Positions 8,301 to 16,513 of a DNA stretch of 63,138 nt are shown here, one piece after another (positions within the stretch are counted from its first letter, which is position 1; every line of letters starts with the position of its first letter). This DNA comes from Kocuria sp. (lineage in GTDB: Bacteria; Actinomycetota; Actinomycetes; Actinomycetales; Micrococcaceae), in the NCBI RefSeq assembly GCF_030530945.1, contig NZ_JAUMTZ010000007.1, forward strand, positions 9,758 to 72,895. Direction: 5' to 3'. The notes beneath the pieces are model-generated. The model was not told where the DNA came from. It saw only the letters and a program-made list of their open reading frames with translations, and did not search any database. The translations under genes and the position numbers were made by a program.

Positions 8301-8705
8301 TCAGTGGGCGTGCTCCCCGCGGGAGTGCTCGAAGATCAGGCCCAAAAGGCCCAGGATGGCGACCGGGGCGGCCAGCCCGATGATCCACCAGCCGATGGCC
8401 AGCGCGGTCACGAACAGGGCGCAACCGATGCCCAGCAGCAGGGGCCACCAGCTCCACGGGGAGAAGGCGCCGTACTCGCCGGACATCTCCACGATCTCGC
8501 CGTCCTCACGGTCCTCCGGAAGAGCTCCCCCGGTGGATCGCTGCACGAGCCAGAGGTAGACCACGAGCATGAAGCTCATGGCGGCCACGGCCAGGAGCGC
8601 CGGGAAGCCCGCGAGCTCCTCGAAGTCCGTCACATAGCCGTAGATGAAACCCACCACGGTGCAGAACACACCGAGCAGCATGAACACCTTGATAGTTGCG
8701 CTCAT
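8301..8705 (-). CDS. ctaF: Cytochrome c oxidase subunit IV (actinobacterial)
   Basis: A small integral membrane subunit of 134 residues specific to actinobacterial aa3 oxidases. Four hydrophobic segments are visible, and the tail ends in HSRGEHAH. The ATG at 8705 overlaps the ctaD stop in an ATGA junction, so translation is coupled. The family and position after ctaD make the call firm. Confidence 0.92.
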   Translation of the reverse strand: MSATIKVFMLLGVFCTVVGFIYGYVTDFEELAGFPALLAVAAMSFMLVVYLWLVQRSTGGALPEDREDGEIVEMSGEYGAFSPWSWWPLLLGIGCALFVTALAIGWWIIGLAAPVAILGLLGLIFEHSRGEHAH

Positions 8706-10423
8706 CGACCGTTCCTTCCGCTGCCGCCGACCAGGGGCGTCTCGGCGTCGTACTGCTGGCTGGAGAACGCCGAGAGCTCCGGGTGGTGAAGATCCAGCGC
8801 CGGGCGCTCGGAGCGGATCCGAGGCAGGGACGTGAAGTTGTGGCGCGGGGGCGGGCAGGAGGTGGCCCACTCGAGGGAGCCGCCGAAGCCCCAGGGATCG
8901 TCCACCTCGACCTTCTTGGCGTTGCGGTGGGTGGTGTACACGTTCCAGAAGAACGGGATCATGGACACGCCCAGCAGCATGGAGCCGATGGTCGAGAACT
9001 GGTTCATCCAGGTGAACCCGTCCTCGGGCAGGTAGTCCGCGTACCGGCGGGGCATGCCGTCCACGCCCAGCCAGTGCTGGATGAGGAAGGTCATGTGGAA
9101 GCCCACGAACAGGAGCCAGAAGTGCACCTTGCCGATGCGCTCGTTGAGCATCTTGCCCGTGAACTTGGGCCACCAGAAGTAGAACCCGGCGAACATGCCG
9201 AACACGATGGTTCCGAAGATCACGTAGTGGAAGTGGGCCACCACGAAGTAGGTGTCGGACACGTGGAAGTCCAGCGGCGGCGTCGCCAGGATGATGCCCG
9301 TGAGACCACCGAAGAGGAAGGTGAAGAGGAAGCCCAGCACCCAGAGGATGGGGGTCTCGAACGTCAGCGAGCCCTGCCACATGGTGCCGATCCAGTTGAA
9401 GAACTTCACGCCCGTGGGAACCGCGATCATCATGGTCATGAACGAGAAGAACCCGAGCGCGACAGCACCGGTCACGTACATGTGGTGCGCCCACACGGTC
9501 ACGGACAGCGCCGCAATCGCGATGGTGGCGAACACCAGCCCCTTGTAGCCGAAGATCGGCTTGCGGGAGAACACGGGGATGATCTCGGAGACGATGCCGA
9601 AGAACGGCAGCGCCAGCACGTACACCTCCGGGTGGCCGAAGAACCAGAACAGGTGCTGCCAGAGGATGGCACCGCCGTTCTCGGGGTCGAACACGTGACC
9701 ACCCAGGCGCCGGTCCATGCCCAGCGCGAACAGCGCGGCGGCCAGCGGCGGGAACACCATGATGATCAGCATGGAGGTGATCAGCGTGGTCCAGGTGAAC
9801 ACGGACATGCGCCACATGGTCATGCCCGGTGCGCGCATGCAGACGATGGTGGTGATGAAGTTGACGCCACCCATGATGGTGCCGAAGCCCTGCAGGCCCA
9901 GGCCGAAGACCCAGAGGTCACCGCCCACTCCCGGACTGAACGTGGTGCTGTTCAGGGGCGCATAGGCGAACCAGCCGAAGGAGGCCGCACCCTGCGGGGA
10001 GATGAAGCCGGACACCGCGATGAGCGAGCCGAAGAGGAAGAACCAGAACGCCAGGGCGTTCAGGCGGGGGAACGCCACATCCGGTGCACCGAGCTGCAGG
10101 GGAACGATGACGTTGGCGAAGCCCACGAACAGCGGGGTGCCGAACATCAGCAGCATGATGGTGCCGTGCATGGTGAACAGCTGGTTGTACTGCTCCTTGG
10201 TCTCCAGGATCTGCATGCCCGGCTGGAACAGCTCCGCGCGGATCAGCAGCGCCATGACGCCGCCGGCGCAGAAGAAGATGAACGAGGAGATCAGGTACAT
10301 GTACCCGATGGTCTTGTGGTCCGTCGAGGTGAGCCAGTTGACGATCACCCGACCCTTGGAGCGTGGGACAACGCGGGGTGCAGCCGTGGCCGCGTCGTCC
10401 CGCGAATATTCGAGCGTAGACAT
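8702..10423 (-). CDS. ctaD: Cytochrome c oxidase subunit I (aa3 type)
   Basis: The catalytic haem-copper subunit that reduces oxygen and pumps protons. The 573 residues show about twelve helices, WLTSTDHKTIG at the N-terminus, the Cu-B/tyrosine motif GHPEVYVLALP near residue 270, and the HHMY segment near 315. It follows ctaC by ten bases and overlaps ctaF. With ctaE upstream on the other strand the whole oxidase is encoded within 10 kb. Confidence 0.97.
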   Translation of the reverse strand: MSTLEYSRDDAATAAPRVVPRSKGRVIVNWLTSTDHKTIGYMYLISSFIFFCAGGVMALLIRAELFQPGMQILETKEQYNQLFTMHGTIMLLMFGTPLFVGFANVIVPLQLGAPDVAFPRLNALAFWFFLFGSLIAVSGFISPQGAASFGWFAYAPLNSTTFSPGVGGDLWVFGLGLQGFGTIMGGVNFITTIVCMRAPGMTMWRMSVFTWTTLITSMLIIMVFPPLAAALFALGMDRRLGGHVFDPENGGAILWQHLFWFFGHPEVYVLALPFFGIVSEIIPVFSRKPIFGYKGLVFATIAIAALSVTVWAHHMYVTGAVALGFFSFMTMMIAVPTGVKFFNWIGTMWQGSLTFETPILWVLGFLFTFLFGGLTGIILATPPLDFHVSDTYFVVAHFHYVIFGTIVFGMFAGFYFWWPKFTGKMLNERIGKVHFWLLFVGFHMTFLIQHWLGVDGMPRRYADYLPEDGFTWMNQFSTIGSMLLGVSMIPFFWNVYTTHRNAKKVEVDDPWGFGGSLEWATSCPPPRHNFTSLPRIRSERPALDLHHPELSAFSSQQYDAETPLVGGSGRNGR

Positions 10424-10433
10424 TGCCTATCCC

Positions 10434-11297
10434 CTACTTGTTCGAGGTTTCGTTGAGGTTCGGGTTGCGGTTGTACTCGTCGCCGACCAGTCCGGTGTTG
10501 CCCTCGTCCCGCAGCTTCTGCATCTGCGCCTTGTACTCGTCCTTGCTGACCACGGCGACGTTGAACAGCATCTCGGAGTGGTACTCGCCGCAGAGCTCGG
10601 CGCACTTGCCGGCGAAGGTCCCCTCGCGGCCGGTGGTGAAGCTCATGTAGTTGGTGCGGTCCGGAATCATGTCGATCTTCTCGAGGAAGGCGGGAACCCA
10701 GAAGGAGTGGATGACGTCACGGGACTTGATCTCCAGCTCCACCTTGCTGTCCGCCGGCAGGTACAGGGTGGGGAGGGTGTCCTCGACACCGGGCTTGCCG
10801 GTGAGGTGCGCCTGCACGCCCTGGTAGTGGACGTTGTCGTCCACGTAGTTGAAGTCCCAGGCCCACTGCTTGCCGTACACCTGGACCTTGGTGTCCGGGT
10901 TGTCGAAGCGGTCCGTGATCTCGGTCTGCGTGCGGAACGAGAAGAAGAACAGGGTGACGATCATGGCCACCGGGACGATCGTGTAGAAGATCTCCAGCGG
11001 GGCGTTGTACGCCAGCTGCCGGGGGTAGCCGGTCTCGTTCTTGCGGCGCCGGTAGGCGACCATGCACCAGAGCATGAGTCCCCACACCAGGAGACCGACG
11101 CACAGGGCCGCGACCCAGGACCCGATCCACAGGTCCATGATCTGGTCTGCGTTGTCGGTGGTGCCGCGCTGCGTGGGCAGGAAGCCCACCTTCGACTGCT
11201 CCGAGCAGGCGGTGAGCGAGAGCGTCGCCAGGACTGCCACTGCCGAGACCTTGAGCGCTCGGCCGCGGCGGCTGCCGGTTCGAGTTTGCGAACTCAC
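10434..11297 (-). CDS. ctaC: Cytochrome c oxidase subunit II (lipoprotein)
   Basis: This subunit carries the dinuclear Cu-A centre that accepts electrons from QcrC. The 287 residues begin with a signal peptide ending in a lipobox (SLTAC, Cys near residue 29), then two membrane helices, and the Cu-A ligands in CAELCGEYHSEM near residue 235. The GTG at 11297 is selected by AGGAAGG seven bases upstream; a longer frame upstream lacks support. The promoter region carries a long palindrome (separate entry). Confidence 0.95.
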   Translation of the reverse strand: MSSQTRTGSRRGRALKVSAVAVLATLSLTACSEQSKVGFLPTQRGTTDNADQIMDLWIGSWVAALCVGLLVWGLMLWCMVAYRRRKNETGYPRQLAYNAPLEIFYTIVPVAMIVTLFFFSFRTQTEITDRFDNPDTKVQVYGKQWAWDFNYVDDNVHYQGVQAHLTGKPGVEDTLPTLYLPADSKVELEIKSRDVIHSFWVPAFLEKIDMIPDRTNYMSFTTGREGTFAGKCAELCGEYHSEMLFNVAVVSKDEYKAQMQKLRDEGNTGLVGDEYNRNPNLNETSNK

Positions 11298-11411
11298 AAA
11301 CGGCCCTTCCTCTTCTGTGTGTGGGCTCCGCATCGGTCCTGCGCGTGGGCACGGAGGACGCATTGCCCGTTGATGGTTCTCCCTGTGAAGCTTACCCCTC
11401 AGCCCCGCGAT

Positions 11412-11432
11412 GTGCTGACACTGTGTCAGCAC
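11412..11432. promoter_or_regulatory. 21-base palindrome at the ctaC promoter
   Basis: The arms GTGCTGACAC and GTGTCAGCAC are perfectly complementary around a single central T. The site lies about 115 bases before the ctaC start. It overlaps the position where a -35 would sit for the candidate -10 TAAGCT. There is no downstream T run, so a protein-binding operator fits better than a terminator. I do not recognise the regulator. Confidence 0.55.
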
Positions 11433-11552
11433 GCCGTGTCGCGGCGGACGCCTTCCTGCGGGCGGTCCGGGCGCGGGCCCGGGCCCCGCACGGGCAGCAC
11501 CCCGCGGGGGTGGCCGCCGGCGCCGGGCTGGGTTCGCGGGCGGCACGACGAC

Positions 11553-11563
11553 GGGGGGGGGGG
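11553..11563. repeat. Run of eleven G
   Basis: An uninterrupted G tract of eleven bases in the erpA-ctaC gap, the longest homopolymer I noticed. It could vary in length by slippage, or reflect sequencing uncertainty. Confidence 0.7.
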
Positions 11564-11607
11564 CGACCGAGCCGGCCGCCCCGCACCCCTTCGTGGGAGC
11601 GGCGGGA

Positions 11608-11976
11608 TCAGTGGAACGAGTCCCCGCACGCGCACGAGCCCTGCGCGTTGGGGTTGTCGATCGAGAAGCCCTGCTTGGAGATGGTGTCCTCGAAGTCCAC
11701 GGTGGAGCCGCTGAGGTACGGGACGCTCATCTTGTCCACGATGACCTCCACGCCGTTGAAGTCGCGGACGTGGTCCCCGTCGAGCACACGCTCGTCGAAG
11801 TACAGCTGGTAGATCAGCCCGGAGCAGCCGCCCGGCTGGACCGCCACACGCAGCCGCAGGTCGGTCCGGCCCTCCTGCTCCAGCAGGTCACGGACCTTCT
11901 GGGCGGCGTTGTCGGTGAGCAGGACCTCGTGGGTGGGGAGGTCCTGCACGGTCTCGTTGTCGGTGGTGACGCTCAT
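11608..11976 (-). CDS. erpA: Iron-sulfur cluster insertion protein, HesB/IscA type
   Basis: An A-type carrier of 122 residues that delivers Fe-S clusters to target proteins. The three ligand cysteines are visible: GGCSG near residue 50 and the C-terminal SCACGDSF. The ATG at 11976 (MSVTTDNE) gives the usual length; a start further upstream would add an unrelated Arg/Ala-rich lead. The location beside the cytochrome oxidase genes is common in actinobacteria. It may help supply the Rieske protein, but that is inference. Confidence 0.92.
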   Translation of the reverse strand: MSVTTDNETVQDLPTHEVLLTDNAAQKVRDLLEQEGRTDLRLRVAVQPGGCSGLIYQLYFDERVLDGDHVRDFNGVEVIVDKMSVPYLSGSTVDFEDTISKQGFSIDNPNAQGSCACGDSFH

Positions 11977-12061
11977 GGTGCTCGCTTTCCGTGCGGCGCT
12001 CGGCCGCACCCCTGAGTTCGGTCGGACCCTTCTGGCGTGTGGAACGCGTGCGGGCCGCGAA

Positions 12062-13474
12062 TCATTCCGCCCGCGGGGCCCCCTGCTCCGCCAGCGCGGT
12101 GAGGATGAGGGACTCGGCAGTGACCGCGTTGAGGAAGTCCCCGATGTGGAGGGACTCGTTGGCGCTGTGCGCGCGGGTGTCCGGGTCCTCGATCCCCGTG
12201 ATCAGGAGCTCCACGCCAGGGTACGCCTCGGTCAGCGGCGCGGTGAAGGGGATGGAGCCACCCATCCCGGCGCTCACGGCGGGGCGCCCCCAGGCCTGCT
12301 CGAAGGCCCACAGCGCGATCCGGGAGCTGACCGCCCCGGTGTCGGCCTGGAACGCGGGGCCCATGTCGTCCACCTCGAACGTCACGTGGGCGCCGAACGG
12401 GGCGTTGTCCGCCACGTGGCGCCGCAGCGCCTCGGCGGCCTCCCGGGGGTCCTGGCCGGGGGCCACGCGCAGACTGAGCTTCGCGCGCGCCGTGGCCGCG
12501 ATGGTGTTCGAGGCGGTGGCCACGTCCGTCACGTCGATCCCGGTCACGGACAGTGCGGGCTGGGTCCAGATGCGTGAGGAGATGGACCCCCGTCCGGCCA
12601 GCTGCACGCCGTCCAGGACTCCGGCGTCCGCGCGGAACCGGTCCTCGTCGTAGTCCACGTCCGCGTGGTCCTCGCTCACGAGCCCCGGAACCGCCACCGC
12701 GCCGTCGTCGTCGTGCAGCGTGGCGATCAGCCGGGACAGCAGCGTGGGGGCGTCCAGGACGGGCCCGCCGAACATGCCCGAGTGCACGGAGTGGTCCAGG
12801 ACCGCCAGCTCCACGACCCCGCCCACGAGGCCTCGCAGGCTCGTGGTCAGGGACGGCACGCCGACCTCCCAGTTGGCGGAGTCCGCGATGACGATGACGT
12901 CCGCCGCGAGCTTCTCCCGGTGCGCGGCGAGAAAGGCCTCGAAGCCGGGGGAACCGGCCTCCTCCTCCCCCTCGACGAACACGGTGACACCCAGACCGGG
13001 CTCGCTCCCCCGCTGCTCGAAGAACGCGCGCAGCGCGCCCACGTGGGCCACGATCCCGGCCTTGTCGTCCGCGGCGCCGCGGCCCCACAGCCGCCCGTCC
13101 TTCTCCACGGCCTCGAACGGCTCGGTGTCCCACAGCTCGCGCCTGCCCGGGGGCTGAACGTCGTGGTGGGCGTAGAGCATGATGGTGGGGTGCCCCGGTG
13201 CCGCGGCCTTGCGGGCCACCACCGCCGGGTGCTCGGCGCCCCCGGGCGACGCCGCGGGCAGCACCTCCACCTCGTCGAAGGGCAGGCTGCGCAGGAGCTC
13301 CGCCACGGCCTCCGCACTGCGGTCCAGCTCGGCGGGGTCGAACGAGCTCCACGCGATGCCGGGGATGGCCACCAGCTCCCCGAGCTCACGCAGCAGGGTG
13401 GGCCGGGAGCGTTCCACGCTGGCCCGCAGCGATGCGACGGTCTCGGCACTGGGACGTGAGAAGTCTGCAGTCAT
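12062..13474 (-). CDS. M20 family metallo-dipeptidase
   Basis: A zinc peptidase of 470 residues, likely cytosolic. Metal-site motifs are in order: YAHHDVQPPG near residue 100, WGRGAADDKAGI near 130 (the bridging Asp), and EGEEEAGSP near 170 (catalytic Glu-Glu). The lid domain is inserted in the middle and the C-terminal metal His is in the RAHSANESLH segment. It belongs to the M20 dipeptidase group (DapE/carnosinase-like). It starts 81 bases after the divergent DUF3043 gene. The exact substrate is unknown. Confidence 0.9.
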   Translation of the reverse strand: MTADFSRPSAETVASLRASVERSRPTLLRELGELVAIPGIAWSSFDPAELDRSAEAVAELLRSLPFDEVEVLPAASPGGAEHPAVVARKAAAPGHPTIMLYAHHDVQPPGRRELWDTEPFEAVEKDGRLWGRGAADDKAGIVAHVGALRAFFEQRGSEPGLGVTVFVEGEEEAGSPGFEAFLAAHREKLAADVIVIADSANWEVGVPSLTTSLRGLVGGVVELAVLDHSVHSGMFGGPVLDAPTLLSRLIATLHDDDGAVAVPGLVSEDHADVDYDEDRFRADAGVLDGVQLAGRGSISSRIWTQPALSVTGIDVTDVATASNTIAATARAKLSLRVAPGQDPREAAEALRRHVADNAPFGAHVTFEVDDMGPAFQADTGAVSSRIALWAFEQAWGRPAVSAGMGGSIPFTAPLTEAYPGVELLITGIEDPDTRAHSANESLHIGDFLNAVTAESLILTALAEQGAPRAE

Positions 13475-13542
13475 GGGCCCAGCCTAACCGCGCGACGCCG
13501 CGGTGCCCCAGGACACACGACCGTGACGGGTCCGCTCTCCGT

Positions 13543-13548
13543 TAGGCT
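13543..13548 (+). promoter_or_regulatory. -10 box TAGGCT, leaderless start of the DUF3043 gene
   Basis: TAGGCT ends six bases before the GTG start at 13555, the same geometry as at ctaE. This implies transcription from the start codon or its neighbour. There is no ribosome binding site. Confidence 0.5.
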
Positions 13549-13554
13549 GGACCG

Positions 13555-14181
13555 GTGTTTGGACGCCAGAAGTCAGAGCAATCCTCGGGTTCCACCGCCG
13601 TGCGCGCCACGGCCGTGACCGAGCCCGCCGCCGAGCCGGAGGGGCCCCGGCGCGACGCGCACTCCCCCGGCGGGAAGAAGGGCCGCCCCACGCCCACGCG
13701 CAAGGAGCGGGAGGCGGCCCGCCGCCGTCCCCTCATCCCCGAGGACCGCAAGGCCGCGAAGGCGGAGTCCCGCCAGGCCGAGCGGGAACGCCGCGCACGG
13801 GCCCAGGCTGGCATGGCCGCGGGCGACGAGCGCTATCTGGGGCCGCGGGACGCCGGTCCCCAGCGCCGGTTCGCGCGTGACTGGGTGGACTCCCGCTTCA
13901 ACATCGGCGAGTACGTGCTGGTCCTGCTCCTCGTGATCGTGGTGGTGATGTTCCTGCCGCTGCAGTCGATCGCGCTGACGCTGATCTGGGTGGTCTACGG
14001 CTATGTGGCCCTGTGCGTGCTGGACGCCGTCATCACCACGCAGCGCATGCACTCCGCGATGCGGCGCAAGTTCGGCACGGTCCAGCGCGGCACCCGCTGG
14101 TACGCCGCCATGCGCACCTTCACCATCCGCCGCCTGCGCCTGCCCAAGCCGCAGGTGCAGCGGGGCCAGCGGCCCGAGTAG
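13555..14181 (+). CDS. DUF3043 domain membrane protein
   Basis: A protein of 208 residues. The N-terminal half is charged and rich in Arg, Lys and Glu (GKKGRPTPTRKEREAARRRP), followed by two membrane helices around residues 120-165 and a basic C-terminus. This is the DUF3043 layout, an actinobacterial family of unknown function, and the divergent dipeptidase gene next to it is its usual neighbour. GTG at 13555 is favoured by the promoter position. Confidence 0.85.
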   Translation: MFGRQKSEQSSGSTAVRATAVTEPAAEPEGPRRDAHSPGGKKGRPTPTRKEREAARRRPLIPEDRKAAKAESRQAERERRARAQAGMAAGDERYLGPRDAGPQRRFARDWVDSRFNIGEYVLVLLLVIVVVMFLPLQSIALTLIWVVYGYVALCVLDAVITTQRMHSAMRRKFGTVQRGTRWYAAMRTFTIRRLRLPKPQVQRGQRPE

Positions 14182-14200
14182 CTCCCCCCGCGCCCGTGCC

Positions 14201-14237
14201 CGACGGGGCCGGTCCCGCAGGGGAGCCGGCCCCGTCG
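14201..14237 (+). terminator. Terminator after the DUF3043 gene
   Basis: A stem of about 16 bp (CGACGGGGCCGG plus CCC) with one bulged C and a GCAG loop, 19 bases after the stop. Confidence 0.75.
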
Positions 14238-14358
14238 TCGTATCCCGACCGTGGAGCTCCCGACCGTGGTGCCGGCAGAGGGGTGCCGGGAAAGTGGACC
14301 CCGGGGCGTCAGCCGGGCCCCGCTGAGGTGCATCCCCCGACGGAACGGCCGGGGGTGC

Positions 14359-15453
14359 TCAGCGGGCGGCGCGCCGCGCGGCCCGTGCGAGACCCCGGTT
14401 GATGCGCGCCGCCCAGAACGGCCCCTCGTACAGGAACGCCGTGTACCCCTGCACCAGGGAGGCCCCGGCGTCCAACCGCTCGAGGACGTCCTCGGCGCTC
14501 GTGACCCCGCCCACGGACACCAGGACGAGCCGGTCCCCCACGTGCTGTTTGAGCAGGCGCAGCACCTCCACAGAACGACGCCGCAGCGGAGCCCCCGAGA
14601 GCCCACCGGCACCGCACGCGGCAACCTCGTCGGGAGTGCTGCGCAGACCGAGGTACTCCCGGCGGATGGTGGTGTTCGTGGCCACGATCCCGTCCAGCCC
14701 CAGGTCCAGGGCGAGGTCCGCGACGGCGCGCACGTCCTCGTCCGCGAGGTCCGGGGCGATCTTCACGAGCAGGGGGACGCGGCGCGTGGTCACGCGGTCG
14801 GCCTCAGCGCGGACGGCACTGAGCAGGGGGTGAAGGGCGTCGAGCTCCTGCAGCTGCCGCAGGCCCGGGGTGTTCGGGGAGGAGACGTTGACCACCAGGT
14901 AGTCCGCGTAGGGGGCCAGTGTGGCGGTGCTGTGGACGTAGTCCGCAACGGCGTCCTCCAGCGGCACCGCCTTGGTCTTGCCGATGTTGACCCCCACCAC
15001 CGCACGGGTCCGCCCCGTCCGGGCCGCCTGCTGCGCCAGGGTGTGCAGGGCGGAGGCCACCCGGGGTGCCACGGCGCGGGCGCCGTCGTTGTTGAAGCCC
15101 ATGCGATTGACCACGGCGCGGTCCTTCACGAGGCGGAACAGCCGCGGGCGGGGGTTGCCGGGCTGCCCCTCCCCGGTGACCGTGCCGATCTCCACGTGGC
15201 CGAATCCCAGGTCCGCCAGCGCGTGGGTGCCTGTGGCTCCCTTGTCGAAGCCGGCGGCGAGACCGAAGGCGGAGGGGAAGGTGAGGCCCATGACGTGGAC
15301 CTCCCGGCCCCTGTCGGGAGCGGTGGCTCGGCTCAGCGCCCGCCCGAGACCGGTGCGGTGAGCGAGTTTGATGCCGGCGAAGCCGAGGGTGTGGGCGAGC
15401 TCGGGGTCCATCCAGGAGAAGGCGGCCTTGAAGAAGGCGGGATACACGCGCAT
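14359..15453 (-). CDS. pyrD: Dihydroorotate dehydrogenase (quinone), class 2
   Basis: A membrane-associated flavoenzyme oxidising dihydroorotate to orotate and passing electrons to menaquinone. It is the only de novo pyrimidine step encoded away from the pyr cluster at 56-63 kb. The 364 residues show the class 2 N-terminal amphipathic helix (MRVYPAFFKAAFSWMDPELAH), the VNVSSPNTPGLR catalytic loop with Ser, and the phosphate-binding VSVGGV. The ATG at 15453 matches the family start. A longer in-frame ATG at 15528 exists but lies in the promoter repeat. Confidence 0.95.
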   Translation of the reverse strand: MRVYPAFFKAAFSWMDPELAHTLGFAGIKLAHRTGLGRALSRATAPDRGREVHVMGLTFPSAFGLAAGFDKGATGTHALADLGFGHVEIGTVTGEGQPGNPRPRLFRLVKDRAVVNRMGFNNDGARAVAPRVASALHTLAQQAARTGRTRAVVGVNIGKTKAVPLEDAVADYVHSTATLAPYADYLVVNVSSPNTPGLRQLQELDALHPLLSAVRAEADRVTTRRVPLLVKIAPDLADEDVRAVADLALDLGLDGIVATNTTIRREYLGLRSTPDEVAACGAGGLSGAPLRRRSVEVLRLLKQHVGDRLVLVSVGGVTSAEDVLERLDAGASLVQGYTAFLYEGPFWAARINRGLARAARRAAR

Positions 15454-15527
15454 GGTTCCGATGGTCCCACACGAGGCGGGCGCGGGCCCGCCACGCCCCC
15501 GAATGAACCCACATGTGCCACTCTTCA

Positions 15528-15584
15528 TTTAAGTTTCACGTGAAGGTTTGAATACATTATTGAAGTTCCACGTTCACCTTTAAA
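15528..15584 (-). promoter_or_regulatory. AT-rich pyrD promoter between two 25-base repeats
   Basis: Two imperfect direct repeats, 15528-15552 (core TTTCACGTGAA) and 15560-15584 (core TTCCACGTTCA), are spaced 32 bases apart, about three DNA turns. On the minus strand a -10 TAATGT (complement of 15554-15559) falls exactly between them, with TTAAAG about 18 bases upstream as a -35. The repeats therefore cover the spacer/-35 and the start site, the normal place for a repressor. The AT content contrasts sharply with the chromosome. Confidence 0.55.
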
Positions 15585-15602
15585 ATTAGCCGGGTTCCGC
15601 TC

Positions 15603-16391
15603 TCATGCCTGGGGTGGCACCGCGCGGTCCACCGCGCCGCCGTATCGCCGGTCCCGTGCCACGTAGCTCTCCACGGCGCGCCACAGGACCGTCCGGTCCA
15701 TGTCCGGCCAGAGGACGTCCATGAACAGCAGCTCCGCGTAGGCGGACTGCCACAGCATGAAGTTGGACAGCCGCTGCTCTCCCGACGAGCGCAGGAACAT
15801 GTCCACGTCCGGCAGCTGGGGTTCGTCCAGGTACCGCTGGACGGTGGCCTCCGTGATGGACCCCGGCTTCAGGCGCCCCTCCTGAGCGTCCCGGGCCATG
15901 GCCGCGGCGGCATCGGCGATCTCCGCCCGGCCGCCGTAGTTCACGCACATGGTCAGGGTGATCACGTCGTTGTCGCGGGTCTCCCGCTCGGCGGTCTCCA
16001 GCCGGTCGATCACCGAGCCCCACAGCCGGGGTCGGCGTCCCGCCCAGCGCACGCGGATGCCCCACTCCTGAAAGGTGGGCAGCTGCCGCTTCATGACGTC
16101 CCCGGTGAAGTTCATGAGGAACGCCACCTCCGCGGGAGACCGCTTCCAGTTCTCGGTGGAGAAGGCGTACGCGGACACGTACGGAACGCCGAGCTCGATG
16201 GCGCCGGCGACCACGTCCATCAGCGCCCGCTCCCCCGCGCGGTGTCCCTCCGTGCGGGGCAGACCCCGCTCGTTCGCCCACCGTCCGTTGCCGTCCATCA
16301 CCAGCGCGATGTGTTGCGGCAGTGCCGCGCGCTCGATCGCAGGGACGGTCGCGCCGCTGGGGTGCGGCGGGGGCGAGGAGAAGGGTGACAC
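15603..16391 (-). CDS. uppS: Isoprenyl transferase (undecaprenyl diphosphate synthase type)
   Basis: This cis-prenyltransferase makes the long polyprenyl diphosphate carrier lipid for cell wall synthesis. The 262 residues contain VMDGNGRWANERGLPR near residue 30 (catalytic Asp), the FSTENW motif, and RSSGEQRLSNFMLWQSAYAE near the C-terminus. GTG at 16391 is chosen because AGAGGA sits six bases upstream. A decaprenyl product, as in mycobacteria, is possible and cannot be excluded. It follows recO on the same strand. Confidence 0.93.
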   Translation of the reverse strand: MSPFSSPPPHPSGATVPAIERAALPQHIALVMDGNGRWANERGLPRTEGHRAGERALMDVVAGAIELGVPYVSAYAFSTENWKRSPAEVAFLMNFTGDVMKRQLPTFQEWGIRVRWAGRRPRLWGSVIDRLETAERETRDNDVITLTMCVNYGGRAEIADAAAAMARDAQEGRLKPGSITEATVQRYLDEPQLPDVDMFLRSSGEQRLSNFMLWQSAYAELLFMDVLWPDMDRTVLWRAVESYVARDRRYGGAVDRAVPPQA

Positions 16392-16513
16392 GCGCGGTCC
16401 TCTCGTGGATGTTGTCGGTACGTCCTCCACCCTAGGACCTCGGGATGGAAGGGCGCGGGACCGGCGCCGGGTGATGGTCACACGGTGCCGGAAAGCCCGT
16501 CGGCGGTGCGGGC

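Larger units (their letters stand above)
11298..11607. other. Intergenic region upstream of ctaC
   Basis: A 310-base gap between ctaC and erpA, both on the minus strand. It holds the ctaC ribosome site, a candidate -10 TAAGCT (complement of 11389-11394), the palindrome at 11412-11432 and the G run at 11553-11563. No coding frame in it looks real. Confidence 0.5.

Noticed and set aside
8301..9815. Single 504-codon frame covering ctaF and part of ctaD
   Set aside because: Only the last 134 codons encode CtaF; the upstream part is a shadow of ctaD, and the ATGA junction marks the true start.
15531..15546. Authentic chromosomal parS site
   Set aside because: Two of the 14 core bases differ and no parAB or dnaA genes are near, so I keep it only as parS-like within the pyrD promoter finding.
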